A stretch of DNA of 64,000 nt from Paraburkholderia haematera (GCF_905220975.1 NZ_CAJNBK010000009.1:124001-188000), one strand, 5' to 3'; counted from the first letter of the stretch, positions 8,807 to 17,723 are shown. The notes: a model not told the origin generated them from the letters alone. A program made the numbers and translations.

Positions 8807-8932
8807 TCAGGCATGGGCCACAATGATGTTGGACACCATCGCGCCGATCACCTTGCCATCCACGACGAGGGGCGCCAATTCGCTTCTCAAACGGTCTGAG
8901 AACGCGTACTCGCTCGGTGCATACCGGTCCAC
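8807..8932 (-). CDS. Possible 41-residue small ORF overlapping the 3' end of the UbiX-like gene
   Basis: From GTG at 8932, in a different frame from the UbiX-like gene, the reverse strand encodes 41 residues ending in a well-formed hydrophobic tail (LAPLVVDGKVIGAMVSNIIVAHA). The composition looks protein-like, and the frame overlaps the UbiX-like end by 46 bp. No family is recognised. Catabolic UbiD systems sometimes have a small third gene at this position, but no sequence similarity to those subunits was seen. It may equally be the tail of a gene lost in the rearrangement just downstream. Confidence 0.3.
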   Translation of the reverse strand: MDRYAPSEYAFSDRLRSELAPLVVDGKVIGAMVSNIIVAHA

Positions 8933-9528
8933 CTTCCGGCGACCTGTGTTTGCAGGTCGAACAGGTCCAGTACTCGCGCCACCGTATAGTCGACCAGGTC
9001 TTCGATGTTAGCGGGATGCGCGTAAAACGCCGGAACCGGCGGATAGATAATGCCGCCACAATCCGTCACTGCGGCCATGCTGCGCAAGTGGCCGGCATGC
9101 AGCGGTGTTTCGCGCACCATCAGCACAAGCCTGCGGCGCTCCTTCAGTGTCACGTCGGCGGCCCGGGACAGCAGCGACGTCGTGCAACCGGTCGCGATTT
9201 CGGAGAGCGTCTTGATCGAGCACGGCGCGATCACCATGCCATCAGCGTGGAACGAACCGCTCGCGATCGCAGCGCCAATGTTGGCATTCGAATAACTGAC
9301 GTCGGCCAAGGCCTGCACGTCCGCCAGGCGCAGGCTCGATTCGCTCGCCAGCGTCAACTGGGCGGACTTGCTGACGACCAGATGTGACTCGACATCCATG
9401 CGCCGCAGCAGCGTCAACAGGCGGATACCGTAGATCGCCCCCGACGCCCCGCTGATCCCGACCACGATCCGGCGCCGCTGCGCGGAATCGGCGCGTACGG
9501 CCGCCTGCGCCGAGAACTCACTCGTCAT
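8887..9528 (-). CDS. UbiX-family flavin prenyltransferase
   Basis: UbiX enzymes attach dimethylallyl phosphate to FMN, making prenyl-FMN, the cofactor that UbiD decarboxylases need. The protein shows the N-terminal FMN-binding signature VGISGASGAIYGIRLL, then LVVSKSA, MVIAPCSIKTLSEIATG and the late MVRETPLHAGHLR...GGIIYPPVPAFY block, all standard for UbiX. The ATG at 9528 overlaps the end of the UbiD-like gene by 11 bp; in-frame ATGs at 9534 and 9558 are alternatives. Tight overlap with UbiD means it probably serves that enzyme rather than ubiquinone synthesis. The length (213 residues) is slightly more than usual, owing to a short C-terminal extension. Confidence 0.92.
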   Translation of the reverse strand: MTSEFSAQAAVRADSAQRRRIVVGISGASGAIYGIRLLTLLRRMDVESHLVVSKSAQLTLASESSLRLADVQALADVSYSNANIGAAIASGSFHADGMVIAPCSIKTLSEIATGCTTSLLSRAADVTLKERRRLVLMVRETPLHAGHLRSMAAVTDCGGIIYPPVPAFYAHPANIEDLVDYTVARVLDLFDLQTQVAGRWTGMHRASTRSQTV

Positions 9529-10927
9529 TGCCATACCCCGCTGCGGCAAGTCGCGCACGAACCCGCTCCATCGCCTCGGGCGGCGGAACCGCGCGTTCCC
9601 AATCCTCGCGATCCCCGCGCTTGCGCGTGGCGTCGATCCCCATCTTGCAGGCGAGGCCGTCCTGCTTGACGGGTTCCGACCGGTCGGTGCGCGCGCCAGG
9701 TACGATCACGACGTCGCGGTGCGCCGACATGCGGGTGCTGCGCGCCCATTCGACCTGTGCATCGTTCCACGGATCAATATCGTCGTCGACGACCGTGACA
9801 TGCTTGATCAGATTGACGCTGCCCCAGACAACGAACATCGCTTTGCGTGCATCGCCGGGGCGCGGCGCGCGCAGGCTGACCACCGCGCTCAGGCGCCCGC
9901 AACCACCGTGTCCGACCGCGACTTCGTGCACTGGGAGCGCGGCATCGCGCAGCGCTCGTGCGAGGCCGGCTGCGATCGCAACACCACCGATCAGCGTGTG
10001 CTCTGGGTAATAGCCTGGCTGGATCACCTGAAACAGCGCGTCGCGGCGCCGCGTCAGGCAGTGGAATTCGGCGATGGGCCCGCTGCCGTACGCTTCGTAC
10101 ATGCCGTGATACTCGGACACCCGCACTTCCTCGTGCTGCTCGTCGATGTCGAGCGTGCCCTCCAGCACGAGTTCGCACTGTGCGGGCACATCCAGGTCAA
10201 CGGTGCGGCACGCGACCGTCTGCACCGGTTCGCCCAGCAAGGCGCCCGCCGCTTCCAGTTCGTCGTCGCCGAGCCGAAGGTAGAGCGCGCCGGCGATCAG
10301 CAGCGCAGGATGGTTGCCGACGGTGACCGCAATCTCGAGTTTCTCGCCCCGTGCCTTCGCCGCGCGAGCCATGACCGCCAGATGATGGTTGGGCGCGATG
10401 CCGACCATGCCGAACCGGCCGTCCAGCAGTTTGATTCGTGCGAACGACACATTACCGCGCCCCGTGACCCGATCGCGCGCGAAGATCAGGCCGGCCGTGA
10501 TGTACGCGCCCGTTTCGTTCGGAAAGAACCATGGCGCCGGCAGCGCCGCGCGCAAATCGGGCGCCTCGACCACGACGTCCTGACAAGGCCCGCTCTCGAC
10601 GCGCACAGGGGCGATGCCGCGATCGATCGCGTCGACGATGCGCTGCTGCAGCGCAGCCCGCGGCACGCCAAGGCCGCGCGCGATGCGCGGCACCGAGTTG
10701 AGCAGATTTCCGACCACCGGTATCGCGTATCCATCGATCGAATCGAATCGCAGCGCGGGCCCTTGCGCGCACTGCGCGAGATAAGCGGCGATCTCGAAGC
10801 GCGCGTCGACCGGATCGGCGATTTGCAGCAACTGGCTGCTCAGCGCCAGCGCGTCGAGCAGAGGACGCATCGACTGACGCTGCGCGCCGAGTTCGTCTGA
10901 ACTGGAGAATGATGTACTGACGCTCAT
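9518..10927 (-). CDS. UbiD-family prenyl-FMN-dependent (de)carboxylase
   Basis: This is a 469-residue UbiD-type enzyme. Asn159 and Arg164 lie in NVSFAR at the spacing of the prenyl-FMN-binding Asn and catalytic Arg of Fdc1. CELVLEG (252-257) carries the metal-binding Glu. Glu267 and Glu272 keep the E-x4-E spacing of the active-site glutamates, completing the Arg-Glu-Glu triad. It heads a two-gene unit with the UbiX-like gene and is divergent from a LysR gene. The neighbouring hydantoinase and carbamoylase suggest a heteroaromatic or N-containing acid as substrate rather than the ubiquinone precursor. The true substrate cannot be read from sequence. Confidence 0.92.
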   Translation of the reverse strand: MSVSTSFSSSDELGAQRQSMRPLLDALALSSQLLQIADPVDARFEIAAYLAQCAQGPALRFDSIDGYAIPVVGNLLNSVPRIARGLGVPRAALQQRIVDAIDRGIAPVRVESGPCQDVVVEAPDLRAALPAPWFFPNETGAYITAGLIFARDRVTGRGNVSFARIKLLDGRFGMVGIAPNHHLAVMARAAKARGEKLEIAVTVGNHPALLIAGALYLRLGDDELEAAGALLGEPVQTVACRTVDLDVPAQCELVLEGTLDIDEQHEEVRVSEYHGMYEAYGSGPIAEFHCLTRRRDALFQVIQPGYYPEHTLIGGVAIAAGLARALRDAALPVHEVAVGHGGCGRLSAVVSLRAPRPGDARKAMFVVWGSVNLIKHVTVVDDDIDPWNDAQVEWARSTRMSAHRDVVIVPGARTDRSEPVKQDGLACKMGIDATRKRGDREDWERAVPPPEAMERVRARLAAAGYGNDE

Positions 10928-11040
10928 GGTCCTGGCTTTCCAGATAGAAGTAGTGTCTGGGCGGTCGGATCCGACATCCCGTCTCGTTCATGCGCACGGC
11001 GGCAAGTAGCGCTTCACGAGCAAGGACAGTGTAAATTGCC

Positions 11041-11065
11041 ATAAGCCAAAATATCTTATGCTTAT
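11041..11065. promoter_or_regulatory. Candidate LysR-type binding site between ubiD-like and lysR genes
   Basis: ATAAGC (11041-11046) and GCTTAT (11060-11065) form a perfect 6-bp inverted repeat with a 13-bp spacer, in the 164-bp gap between the divergent UbiD-like and LysR genes. Size and position fit a LysR recognition site; the assignment is inference. Confidence 0.4.
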
Positions 11066-11091
11066 ATGTGGCAACCAATTAACATGATGTT

Positions 11092-11976
11092 ATGAAAATC
11101 AATCTGCGTCAGATCGAAGTTTTTCGGGCAATCATGCTTAGCGGCTCGATCAGTGGCGCGTCGAGAGTGCTGTTCGTCTCGCAGCCGGCGGTAAGCCGGC
11201 TGATTTCCTACACCGAGCAACGGCTGGGTTTTCTGCTGTTCAAGCGCATCAAAGGCCGTCTCGTCCCGACGCCCGAGGCGCAGCGGCTGTTTGAGGAAAT
11301 TGGCGGGCTGTATGAATACGTGCAACGCGTCAACGAAATCGCGGATAACCTCGCTGAGAACCGCGTCGGGCAACTGCGCCTCGCGTGCAGTCCGAACATT
11401 GGCCAGTCCGTGATGCCACGCGCTATCGCGATTTTCTGCGAACGCTATCCCGATGTCCGGATCGCGTTGCACACGTTGATCCCAGGCGCGCTGGTCCACA
11501 GCCTGCAAACGCAACAGGTCGAACTCGGCATCGCCTACATGCCGGTCGCGCCCCCCACGCTGGATTCCCGGCCGCTCTACGCGAACCGCCTCGTCGCCGC
11601 GCTGCCCGCCGGCCACCCACTCACAGCGCGCGATGTGATTCGCGCCGCCGAGCTCGTCAACGAACCGCTGATCGGCTACAGCAACGACATTCCGTTCGGC
11701 CAGCTCACGCAGCAGGTGTTCGGCGGCGCCGAGAGCCAGCCGTCGTCCCGCGTCGAGGTCAAGCAGGCGCATGTCGCCTGCGCAATGGTCCAGGCCGGAA
11801 TCGGCATTGCGCTGGTGGACGAAATCACCATGCAGGGTCCGATCTGGTCGAACATCGTGACCCGGCCGATCGCGCCTGAGATCAATGCCCCCATTGAGAT
11901 CTTCAGCGTCCAGTTCCAGCCGCTGTCCCGGCTTGCTGAGGAATTCATCGCCATTCTCGAGTCCTTGCGTATTTGA
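11092..11976 (+). CDS. LysR-family transcriptional regulator
   Basis: This is a 294-residue LysR protein with an N-terminal winged helix (LRQIEVFRAIMLSGSISGASRVLFVSQPAVSRLI) at residues 5-65 and a periplasmic-binding-protein-like effector domain in the remainder. It is transcribed away from the UbiD/UbiX pair and is followed in the same direction by the hydantoinase and carbamoylase genes. It is therefore the natural regulator of both flanking units. An 8-bp sequence that overlaps its start codon in inverted orientation (ATGTTATG, 11087-11094) recurs as CATAACAT at 11995-12002, upstream of the hydantoinase. That would fit a shared binding site. Confidence 0.93.
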   Translation: MKINLRQIEVFRAIMLSGSISGASRVLFVSQPAVSRLISYTEQRLGFLLFKRIKGRLVPTPEAQRLFEEIGGLYEYVQRVNEIADNLAENRVGQLRLACSPNIGQSVMPRAIAIFCERYPDVRIALHTLIPGALVHSLQTQQVELGIAYMPVAPPTLDSRPLYANRLVAALPAGHPLTARDVIRAAELVNEPLIGYSNDIPFGQLTQQVFGGAESQPSSRVEVKQAHVACAMVQAGIGIALVDEITMQGPIWSNIVTRPIAPEINAPIEIFSVQFQPLSRLAEEFIAILESLRI

Positions 11977-12099
11977 GAGCCACCGCGACCACGTCATAAC
12001 ATTCGATCAATGGCGACACACATATCGGTATAGCAGGTTAAGCGCGGCCCGTTACTACACTGCCTGCATCTCAACATTCGTGTAGATCAGGGACGCGTC

Positions 12100-13455
12100 A
12101 TGAGCGATTTCGAATTGGTGGTGCGGGGCAATATCGTGGAGGCCGATCGCGTGACGGCCGACGGCTGGCTGGCGGTGCGCGAGGGCCGCATCGCCGCACG
12201 TGGCGACGGCGCACCGCCGGCCGCTGCCGAACACGTGGACGCGCGCGGACAGTGGATCCTCCCTGGCGTCGTCGACGGGCAGGTGCACTCAGGTAGCCAG
12301 CGCGCTCAGGAAGGACTCGGCCACGCGTCGCGCGCCGCGGCTGCGGGCGGCGTTACCGTCATGGTCGACATGCCATACGACGATCCCGAGCCGGTGGCTT
12401 CGCGCGCGCAACTTGATGCAAAGATCGCCGAGCTCGAGCGCGATTGCCACGTGGACGTCGGTCTGTTCGGCACGCTGAACGCGACGCACGGCCTGCAGGC
12501 CGCGGCCGGCCTGATCGAAGGCGGCGTCTGCGCGTTCAAGTTCTCAACGTTCGAGGCGACGCCCGGCCGCTTCCCGCGCGTGGCGGAAGACGACCTCCAC
12601 GAGGCGTTTCGCCTGATCGCGCCATCCGGGCTTGCGTGCGGCGTGCATAACCAGATGCAGGAGCTGACGCGCAAGAACATCACCCGAATGATCGAGGCGG
12701 GCGACACCGGCTGGGACGCGTTCCTACGCGCTCATACGCCACTGATCGAAAACCTGGCGACCGCGATCATCTACGAGATCGGCGCCGAAACCGGCGCCCG
12801 CGCGCATGCGGTGCACGTCTCCACATCGCGCGGTTTCGATCTGTGCAACATGTACCGCCGCGCGGGCCATCAGGCCAGCATTGAAACGTGCGTCCAGTAC
12901 CTGATGCTCAATCACGAGGAACACACGCGCAGGTTCGGCGCGAAGACCAAGCATTACCCGCCGATCCGACCCAAAGCCGAAGTGGAGCTTTTGTGGACCC
13001 ACATCGCCCGCGACGAATGTACGTTCGTGTCGTCCGATCACGTCAGTTGGGGACTGGAGCGCAAGCAGAACGCGGACATCTTCAAGAACGCATCCGGCGG
13101 CCCTGGCCTCGAAACCCTGCTGCCCGCGTTCTGGACCGGCTGCGACGAGCACGGCATCCCGCCGACCATGGTGGCGAAGCAGCTCTGCCGCAATCCGGCC
13201 CGCCATTTCCTGCTCGACGACCGCAAAGGCTCGCTCGCCGCCGGCTGCGACGCCGACTTCGTGCTGCTCGAACCGGGACGCCACGTATTCGATCCGTCCA
13301 GCAGTCTGTCGGCGGTGCAATGGAGCGCGTTCGAGGATCGTGAGTTCACCGTGCGCGTCGCCGGCACCTGGTGCAGAGGCCAGCAGGTGTATGACGGCCG
13401 CCGCATCGTTAACGAGCCGGGCCACGGCCGCTTTCTGCGCCCCCGTGCCGCGTGA
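12100..13455 (+). CDS. Hydantoinase/dihydropyrimidinase-like cyclic amidohydrolase
   Basis: This is a 451-residue TIM-barrel amidohydrolase of the hydantoinase/allantoinase/dihydroorotase group, whose members open cyclic amide rings. It has an N-terminal small beta domain (VVRGNIVEADRV), then LPGVVDGQVHSGS, a Lys in AFKFST (Lys147), His183 (GVHNQ), His239 (AVHVS) and Asp313 (SSDHVSW), in the order of metal ligands in this family. The first metal motif is D-x-Q-x-H (Asp59-Gln61-His63) rather than D-x-H-x-H, an unusual change. AGGGA lies 10 bases before the ATG. A carbamoylase gene follows after 43 bp, the classic pairing for two-step ring opening and decarbamoylation. Confidence 0.9.
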   Translation: MSDFELVVRGNIVEADRVTADGWLAVREGRIAARGDGAPPAAAEHVDARGQWILPGVVDGQVHSGSQRAQEGLGHASRAAAAGGVTVMVDMPYDDPEPVASRAQLDAKIAELERDCHVDVGLFGTLNATHGLQAAAGLIEGGVCAFKFSTFEATPGRFPRVAEDDLHEAFRLIAPSGLACGVHNQMQELTRKNITRMIEAGDTGWDAFLRAHTPLIENLATAIIYEIGAETGARAHAVHVSTSRGFDLCNMYRRAGHQASIETCVQYLMLNHEEHTRRFGAKTKHYPPIRPKAEVELLWTHIARDECTFVSSDHVSWGLERKQNADIFKNASGGPGLETLLPAFWTGCDEHGIPPTMVAKQLCRNPARHFLLDDRKGSLAAGCDADFVLLEPGRHVFDPSSSLSAVQWSAFEDREFTVRVAGTWCRGQQVYDGRRIVNEPGHGRFLRPRAA

Positions 13456-13498
13456 TCGCCACCTTTTCTCTGTATCATTCTTTTCTTCCGGAGTACTC

Positions 13499-14755
13499 AT
13501 GGCTATGCCTCCCCTGAACGCCGACCGTCTGTGGTCGCGCGTCGAAACGTTGTCGCGGATGACCTTGCCCGACATCCCCTGGACGCGCCGCGCGTTCACT
13601 CCGCTGTTCGAAGAGGCACGCACGTGGCTGCATGGTGAATTCGAAGCGGCCGGTCTCGCCGTGCACAAGGACGCCGGCGGCAATCTGGTGGGCCGCCGCG
13701 CCGGGCGCGATGCAAGCCGCGCACCGATCGTCACCGGGTCACATTGCGACACGGTGGTGGGCGGCGGCCGCTTCGATGGCATCATCGGCGTGCTGGCGGG
13801 CATCGAGGTCGCGCACACGCTGCATGAGCACGGCATTGCGCTCGCTCATCCGTTCGAAGTCGTCGATTTTCTATCGGAAGAGCCGAGCGACTACGGGATC
13901 TCGTGCGTCGGCAGCCGGGCTCTGTCGGGCCAACTCCATCCGGACATGCTGTCTGCCCGCAACGCAGCCGGTGAAACGCTCGCCGAGGGCATGCGCCGGA
14001 TCGGCGGCAATCCGGACGCGCTCAACGCGCCCCTACGCGGCGCGGGCGGCACTGCCGCATTCGTCGAGCTGCACATCGAACAGGGGCCGGTGCTCGAAAC
14101 GCGCAAGCTGCCGATCGGTGTCGTGACCAACATCGTCGGTATCCGGCGCGCGCTGATCGTCGTCGAGGGTCAGCCGGATCACGCCGGCACGACGCCTATG
14201 GACATCCGGCGTGACGCGCTCGTCGGCGCAGCCAGCGTGATCCAGGCGGCCCATCGGCGCGCCGGCGCACTGAGCGGCCATCCCCACTACGTGGTCGCCA
14301 CGATTGGCCGCATCGCGATGACGCCAAACGTGCCCAACGCAGTACCAGGCCGGGTCGAATTGATGCTGGAAGTGCGCAGCGACAGCGATCAGGTGCTCGA
14401 CAGTTTCCCCGAGGCGTTGATGGACGAAGTGGCGGCGGACCTCGCCGCGCTGCGGCTGACAGCCAGCATGAGCGCCGTCAGCCGGGCGCGGCCGACCGAC
14501 TGCTCGCCGCTCGTGATGGACGCGGTGGAAATCGCGGCGAAGCGGCTGGGCTATGCGTCGATGGGCCTGCCGAGCGGCGCCGGGCACGACGCCGTCTACA
14601 TGGCGCCCACGGGGCCAATCGGTATGATCTTCATTCCGTGCCTGAATGGGCGCAGCCACTGCCCAGAGGAATGGATCGAACCGTCGCAGCTCCTCGACGG
14701 CACACGCGTGCTGTACGAATCCATACTCGAACTGGATACCATCCTGCAACGTTGA
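13499..14755 (+). CDS. M20-family N-carbamoyl-amino-acid amidohydrolase (ureidopropionase/allantoate amidohydrolase type)
   Basis: This is a 418-residue Zn-dependent hydrolase of the HyuC/AllC group. It has GSHCDTVVGGGRFDGIIGVLAG with the metal His and Asp, then FLSEEPSDYG with the catalytic and metal Glu, ELHIEQGPVLE, and the late SGAGHDAVYMA block with a further metal His. Such enzymes remove the carbamoyl group from the product of a hydantoinase, releasing CO2, ammonia and an amino acid. The ATG at 13499 has GGAG 7 bases upstream; the frame is open back into the preceding gene. It is the second gene of the hydantoinase unit and is followed by a strong terminator. Confidence 0.92.
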   Translation: MAMPPLNADRLWSRVETLSRMTLPDIPWTRRAFTPLFEEARTWLHGEFEAAGLAVHKDAGGNLVGRRAGRDASRAPIVTGSHCDTVVGGGRFDGIIGVLAGIEVAHTLHEHGIALAHPFEVVDFLSEEPSDYGISCVGSRALSGQLHPDMLSARNAAGETLAEGMRRIGGNPDALNAPLRGAGGTAAFVELHIEQGPVLETRKLPIGVVTNIVGIRRALIVVEGQPDHAGTTPMDIRRDALVGAASVIQAAHRRAGALSGHPHYVVATIGRIAMTPNVPNAVPGRVELMLEVRSDSDQVLDSFPEALMDEVAADLAALRLTASMSAVSRARPTDCSPLVMDAVEIAAKRLGYASMGLPSGAGHDAVYMAPTGPIGMIFIPCLNGRSHCPEEWIEPSQLLDGTRVLYESILELDTILQR

Positions 14756-14805
14756 GACGTTGAGGTATCCGCGCGGCGACCACGCTCGCGGCGCAGCAGA
14801 TGGAC

Positions 14806-14852
14806 CAGCGGCCACGATCCGGCTTTCACCGGATCGTGGCCGCTGTGTTTTT
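14806..14852 (+). terminator. Strong intrinsic terminator after the carbamoylase gene
   Basis: CAGCGGCCACGATCCGG (14806-14822) pairs perfectly with 14829-14845 (17 bp, 6-nt loop) and is followed by TGTTTTT. The T-run is only on the plus side, so it ends the hydantoinase-carbamoylase transcript. It lies between this gene and the convergent porin gene. Confidence 0.9.
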
Positions 14853-14872
14853 GGACTCGATCTCCTTCGGTA

Positions 14873-16057
14873 TCAGAACTGATGCCGAAGCGCGGCTCGA
14901 ACGAGCAATTGCTTCGATGTCGACGACAAATCCTGCGCGCCGGCCACGTAGGCCTGATCGAGCGAAGACCCGGTCTTGTCGCCCGCGACTTTCTGGAAAA
15001 CGCCCTGCAAATAGACATCGGTGCGCTTCGACAGATTGTAGTCGGCCATGAAGCCGAAGCTGTGCACCTTCGGTGTTGCGCCGCCCGCCGTTGTGTCGTA
15101 GTTCTCCAGCGTGTACGCATACTGCACGCCGACGTAAAACGCCGGACTAACCTGATATCGCCCGTTCACTTCGAAGTTCTGGTACTTCAGCGTGGTGACC
15201 GTGCCGCCTGCCAGCCGCCCGACTACAGGCTGAATGGTTTCCGAGCCGTAAAGATAGCCGACGTTTGCCACGGGATTTCCCACGGTCGTGTTCGAGTACG
15301 TCAGACCGAGTGTCGCAGGGCCAAACGTGTAGTTCATGCCCGCACCGAAGATGCGTAATCGTTCGGACTGGAAATTGGCGTCCGCGTACACGGTCGAGCT
15401 TGAGCCTGCGATTGCTCCGCCTGAGGTGGCGCCGGGATTGTCCGCGTTGAGAAAAGCCGCCGCCAGCAGCAATCCGCCATAGGCGTAGCTCGCGCCGAAG
15501 CTGAGCTGCCGGTTGTTCGCGAATCCTGTGTCGTTGCTGAAGCTGTAGGCGCCGCCAAACTTCACGCCAGGCAGGTCTGGGCTCTGATACTTGATCGTGT
15601 TGTTGACCCGAAACGTGTTCGACGCGTTGTCATTGTCAAACGGATGAGCAAAGATGTATCCGCCCCACCATATTGCCGTCGTCTGCGCGAAATAGTCGAC
15701 CACGGAGTCGTACTGGCGCCCCAGCGTTATCGTGCCGAAGCGCTCGCTTCGGATGCCCACATAGACCTGCCGCCCGAAGCCGAGACCACCTTGGGCGAGC
15801 CTGCCATTGCTGAGATTGAAGCCGTTCTCGATCACGAAAACCGCACCGTATCCGCCGCCGAGGTCCTCAGTCCCGCGCAGTCCCCATCTGCTGCCCTGCG
15901 CATATCCGCTCGTCATCTCGTAGACGTGCTTGCCGCCAACGTTACTGGTGAAATCGATGCCCTCATCCAGCACGCCGTACAGCGTCATACTGCCCTGAGC
16001 AAACGCGGATGTCGCGAGTGCGGACGAAAACATGACCGCAACGACAACTTTTTTCAT
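14873..16057 (-). CDS. Burkholderia-type general porin (Gram-negative porin, Porin_4 family)
   Basis: This is a 394-residue outer membrane beta-barrel. The signal peptide MKKVVVAVMFSSALATSAFA is followed by QGSMTLYGVLDEGIDF, the standard first strand of Burkholderiales porins. Repeated aromatic-bounded strands follow, and the C-terminus ends ALRHQF with the terminal Phe needed for Bam-dependent assembly. The ATG at 16057 has AAGGAT upstream; the longer frame to 16114 is not needed. It lies downstream of an ABC importer on the same strand and may allow substrate entry for the neighbouring catabolic genes. Confidence 0.95.
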   Translation of the reverse strand: MKKVVVAVMFSSALATSAFAQGSMTLYGVLDEGIDFTSNVGGKHVYEMTSGYAQGSRWGLRGTEDLGGGYGAVFVIENGFNLSNGRLAQGGLGFGRQVYVGIRSERFGTITLGRQYDSVVDYFAQTTAIWWGGYIFAHPFDNDNASNTFRVNNTIKYQSPDLPGVKFGGAYSFSNDTGFANNRQLSFGASYAYGGLLLAAAFLNADNPGATSGGAIAGSSSTVYADANFQSERLRIFGAGMNYTFGPATLGLTYSNTTVGNPVANVGYLYGSETIQPVVGRLAGGTVTTLKYQNFEVNGRYQVSPAFYVGVQYAYTLENYDTTAGGATPKVHSFGFMADYNLSKRTDVYLQGVFQKVAGDKTGSSLDQAYVAGAQDLSSTSKQLLVRAALRHQF

Positions 16058-16202
16058 TTTGATATCCTTAATAATTATAAAACAACGTCTCCACACCTTT
16101 TCCGGCGGACGCACCGCGAGCCGTCATTCGGCCTACGGCGAGCCCGCCGTGCACGCCAACACCTTTACTCCGTAGTTCGCACCGCTGCGGGCACAACCGG
16201 CA

Positions 16203-16997
16203 TCACTTGAGATTGCCGGACAGAAACTTCGCCAGCCGTTCGCTCGAGGGCCGCACGAGTACTTCGTCCGGGCACCCCTCCTCCTCGATCTTGCCCTGAT
16301 GCAAAAATACGACGTGGTTCGACACGTTGCGCGCGAATCCCATCTCGTGGGTGACGACCACCATCGTTCGCCCTTCTTCGGCAAGCGTCTGCATCACCCG
16401 CAGAACTTCGCCAACCAGTTCCGGATCCAGCGCTGACGTCGGTTCATCGAATAAAAGGACCTCGGGCTCCATCGCAAGGGCTCTCGCGATCGCGACACGC
16501 TGCTGCTGGCCGCCCGACAGATGCGCCGGATAACGCGCTTCCACTTCGCGGCCGAGCCCGACCTTCCCCAGATAGTGCCGGGCGCGTTCCCGCGCCTCCT
16601 GGCGGCTGATCTTCAGCACGCTGGCAGGCGCCTCGACGATGTTTTCGAGCACCGTCAGATGCGACCACAGGTTGAAATGCTGGAACACCATGGAGAGCCG
16701 GGTGCGGACCCGGCGCAACTGACTTTCGCTCGCGACGCGCAACGCGCCCGCGCGGTCACGCACGGTCTCGATGACATCACCGTCCACGGTGATCCGCCCC
16801 GATGTCGGGTGCTCCAGAAAATTGATGCAGCGCAGGAACGTGCTCTTTCCAGAGCCGCTCGATCCGACCAGACTGATGACGTCCCCGGCCTTCGCCTTGA
16901 GCGACACGCCCTTGAGCACCTCGTGCATGCCGTAACGCTTGTGCACATCCTCAGCGGTCAATTTATAGGGGATGGGTAAAGCCATGCCTGTCGACAT
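16203..16997 (-). CDS. Polar amino-acid-type ABC importer, ATP-binding protein
   Basis: This is a 264-residue HisP/GlnQ-type ATPase. Walker A is GSSGSGKST, the Q-loop lies in MVFQHFNLW, the signature is LSGGQQQR, Walker B is VLLFDEPTSALD, and the switch His is in VVTHEMGFA. The ATG at 16997 follows directly after the stop of the permease gene at 16998, so translation is coupled. It is the last gene of a binding protein-permease-permease-ATPase set running from 19264 to 16203. HisP-type systems import polar amino acids, opines or related small compounds; the substrate here is unknown. Confidence 0.95.
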   Translation of the reverse strand: MSTGMALPIPYKLTAEDVHKRYGMHEVLKGVSLKAKAGDVISLVGSSGSGKSTFLRCINFLEHPTSGRITVDGDVIETVRDRAGALRVASESQLRRVRTRLSMVFQHFNLWSHLTVLENIVEAPASVLKISRQEARERARHYLGKVGLGREVEARYPAHLSGGQQQRVAIARALAMEPEVLLFDEPTSALDPELVGEVLRVMQTLAEEGRTMVVVTHEMGFARNVSNHVVFLHQGKIEEEGCPDEVLVRPSSERLAKFLSGNLK

Positions 16998-17723
16998 TCA
17001 ATGTTTCCGATTGAGGGTTGCGGGCCGGAGGAACGCCAGCCAGCGGCCCTCGAGCTTCCTGAAGGTCCACACCAGAACGAACGCGACGCAAGCGTACAGA
17101 CAGGCCGCAATGCCGAATGCGGAGAATGACGCGTAGGTCGCGGCATTCACGTCCCGCGCGACCTTCAGCAAATCCGGCACGGTGGCGGTAAAGGCGAGTG
17201 TGGTCGAATGCAGCATCAGGATCACCTCGTTGCTGTACATCGGCAATGCGCGCCGCAGCGCGGACGGCAGCACGATCCGGCGATACAGCGTCAGTCTCGA
17301 CATGCCGAACGCTTGCCCGGCCTCGACCTCGCCGTAGGCGGTCGTCCTGATTGCACCTGCGATGATCTCAGTCGCGTACGCACATTCGTTCAACGCGAAA
17401 GCGAGCACCGTGCAGTTCATCGCGCTGCGAAAGAAGGCATCCAGTAGCGCGTGCGATTGCACGACCTGCAGGCTGTAGATTCCCGTGTAGCAGAGCAGTA
17501 ACTGCACGTAGAGCGGCGTTCCCCTGAATACGTAGGTGTAGAACCAGACGGGCGTCGACAGCCAGCGGTTCGACGAGGCGCGTGCGATCGCGAGCGGTAG
17601 CGCGAGCAGGAAGCCGAGCACCAGCGAAGCGACGAGCAGCCACAGCGTCATCGCGAGGCCGGTAAGCTGATAGCCGTCGGTGTACAGATAGTTGTGCCAG
17701 TATTGGCGAGCGATTTCGCTCAT
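16998..17723 (-). CDS. Polar amino-acid-type ABC importer, permease (HisM type)
   Basis: This is a 241-residue inner-membrane permease with about five transmembrane helices and the EAA loop EVEAGQAFGMSRLTLYRRIVLPSALRRALP, which contacts the ATPase. The start at ATG 17723 overlaps the stop of the other permease gene by 4 bp (ATGA); the longer frame to 17768 lies inside that gene. Together with the 17720-18409 product it forms the heterodimeric pore. Confidence 0.94.
   Translation of the reverse strand: MSEIARQYWHNYLYTDGYQLTGLAMTLWLLVASLVLGFLLALPLAIARASSNRWLSTPVWFYTYVFRGTPLYVQLLLCYTGIYSLQVVQSHALLDAFFRSAMNCTVLAFALNECAYATEIIAGAIRTTAYGEVEAGQAFGMSRLTLYRRIVLPSALRRALPMYSNEVILMLHSTTLAFTATVPDLLKVARDVNAATYASFSAFGIAACLYACVAFVLVWTFRKLEGRWLAFLRPATLNRKH

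Noticed and set aside
9719..10900. 393-codon plus-strand open frame opposite the UbiD-like gene
   Set aside because: Arg/His-rich shadow with no recognisable domain; the UbiD-like gene on the other strand has all family motifs.
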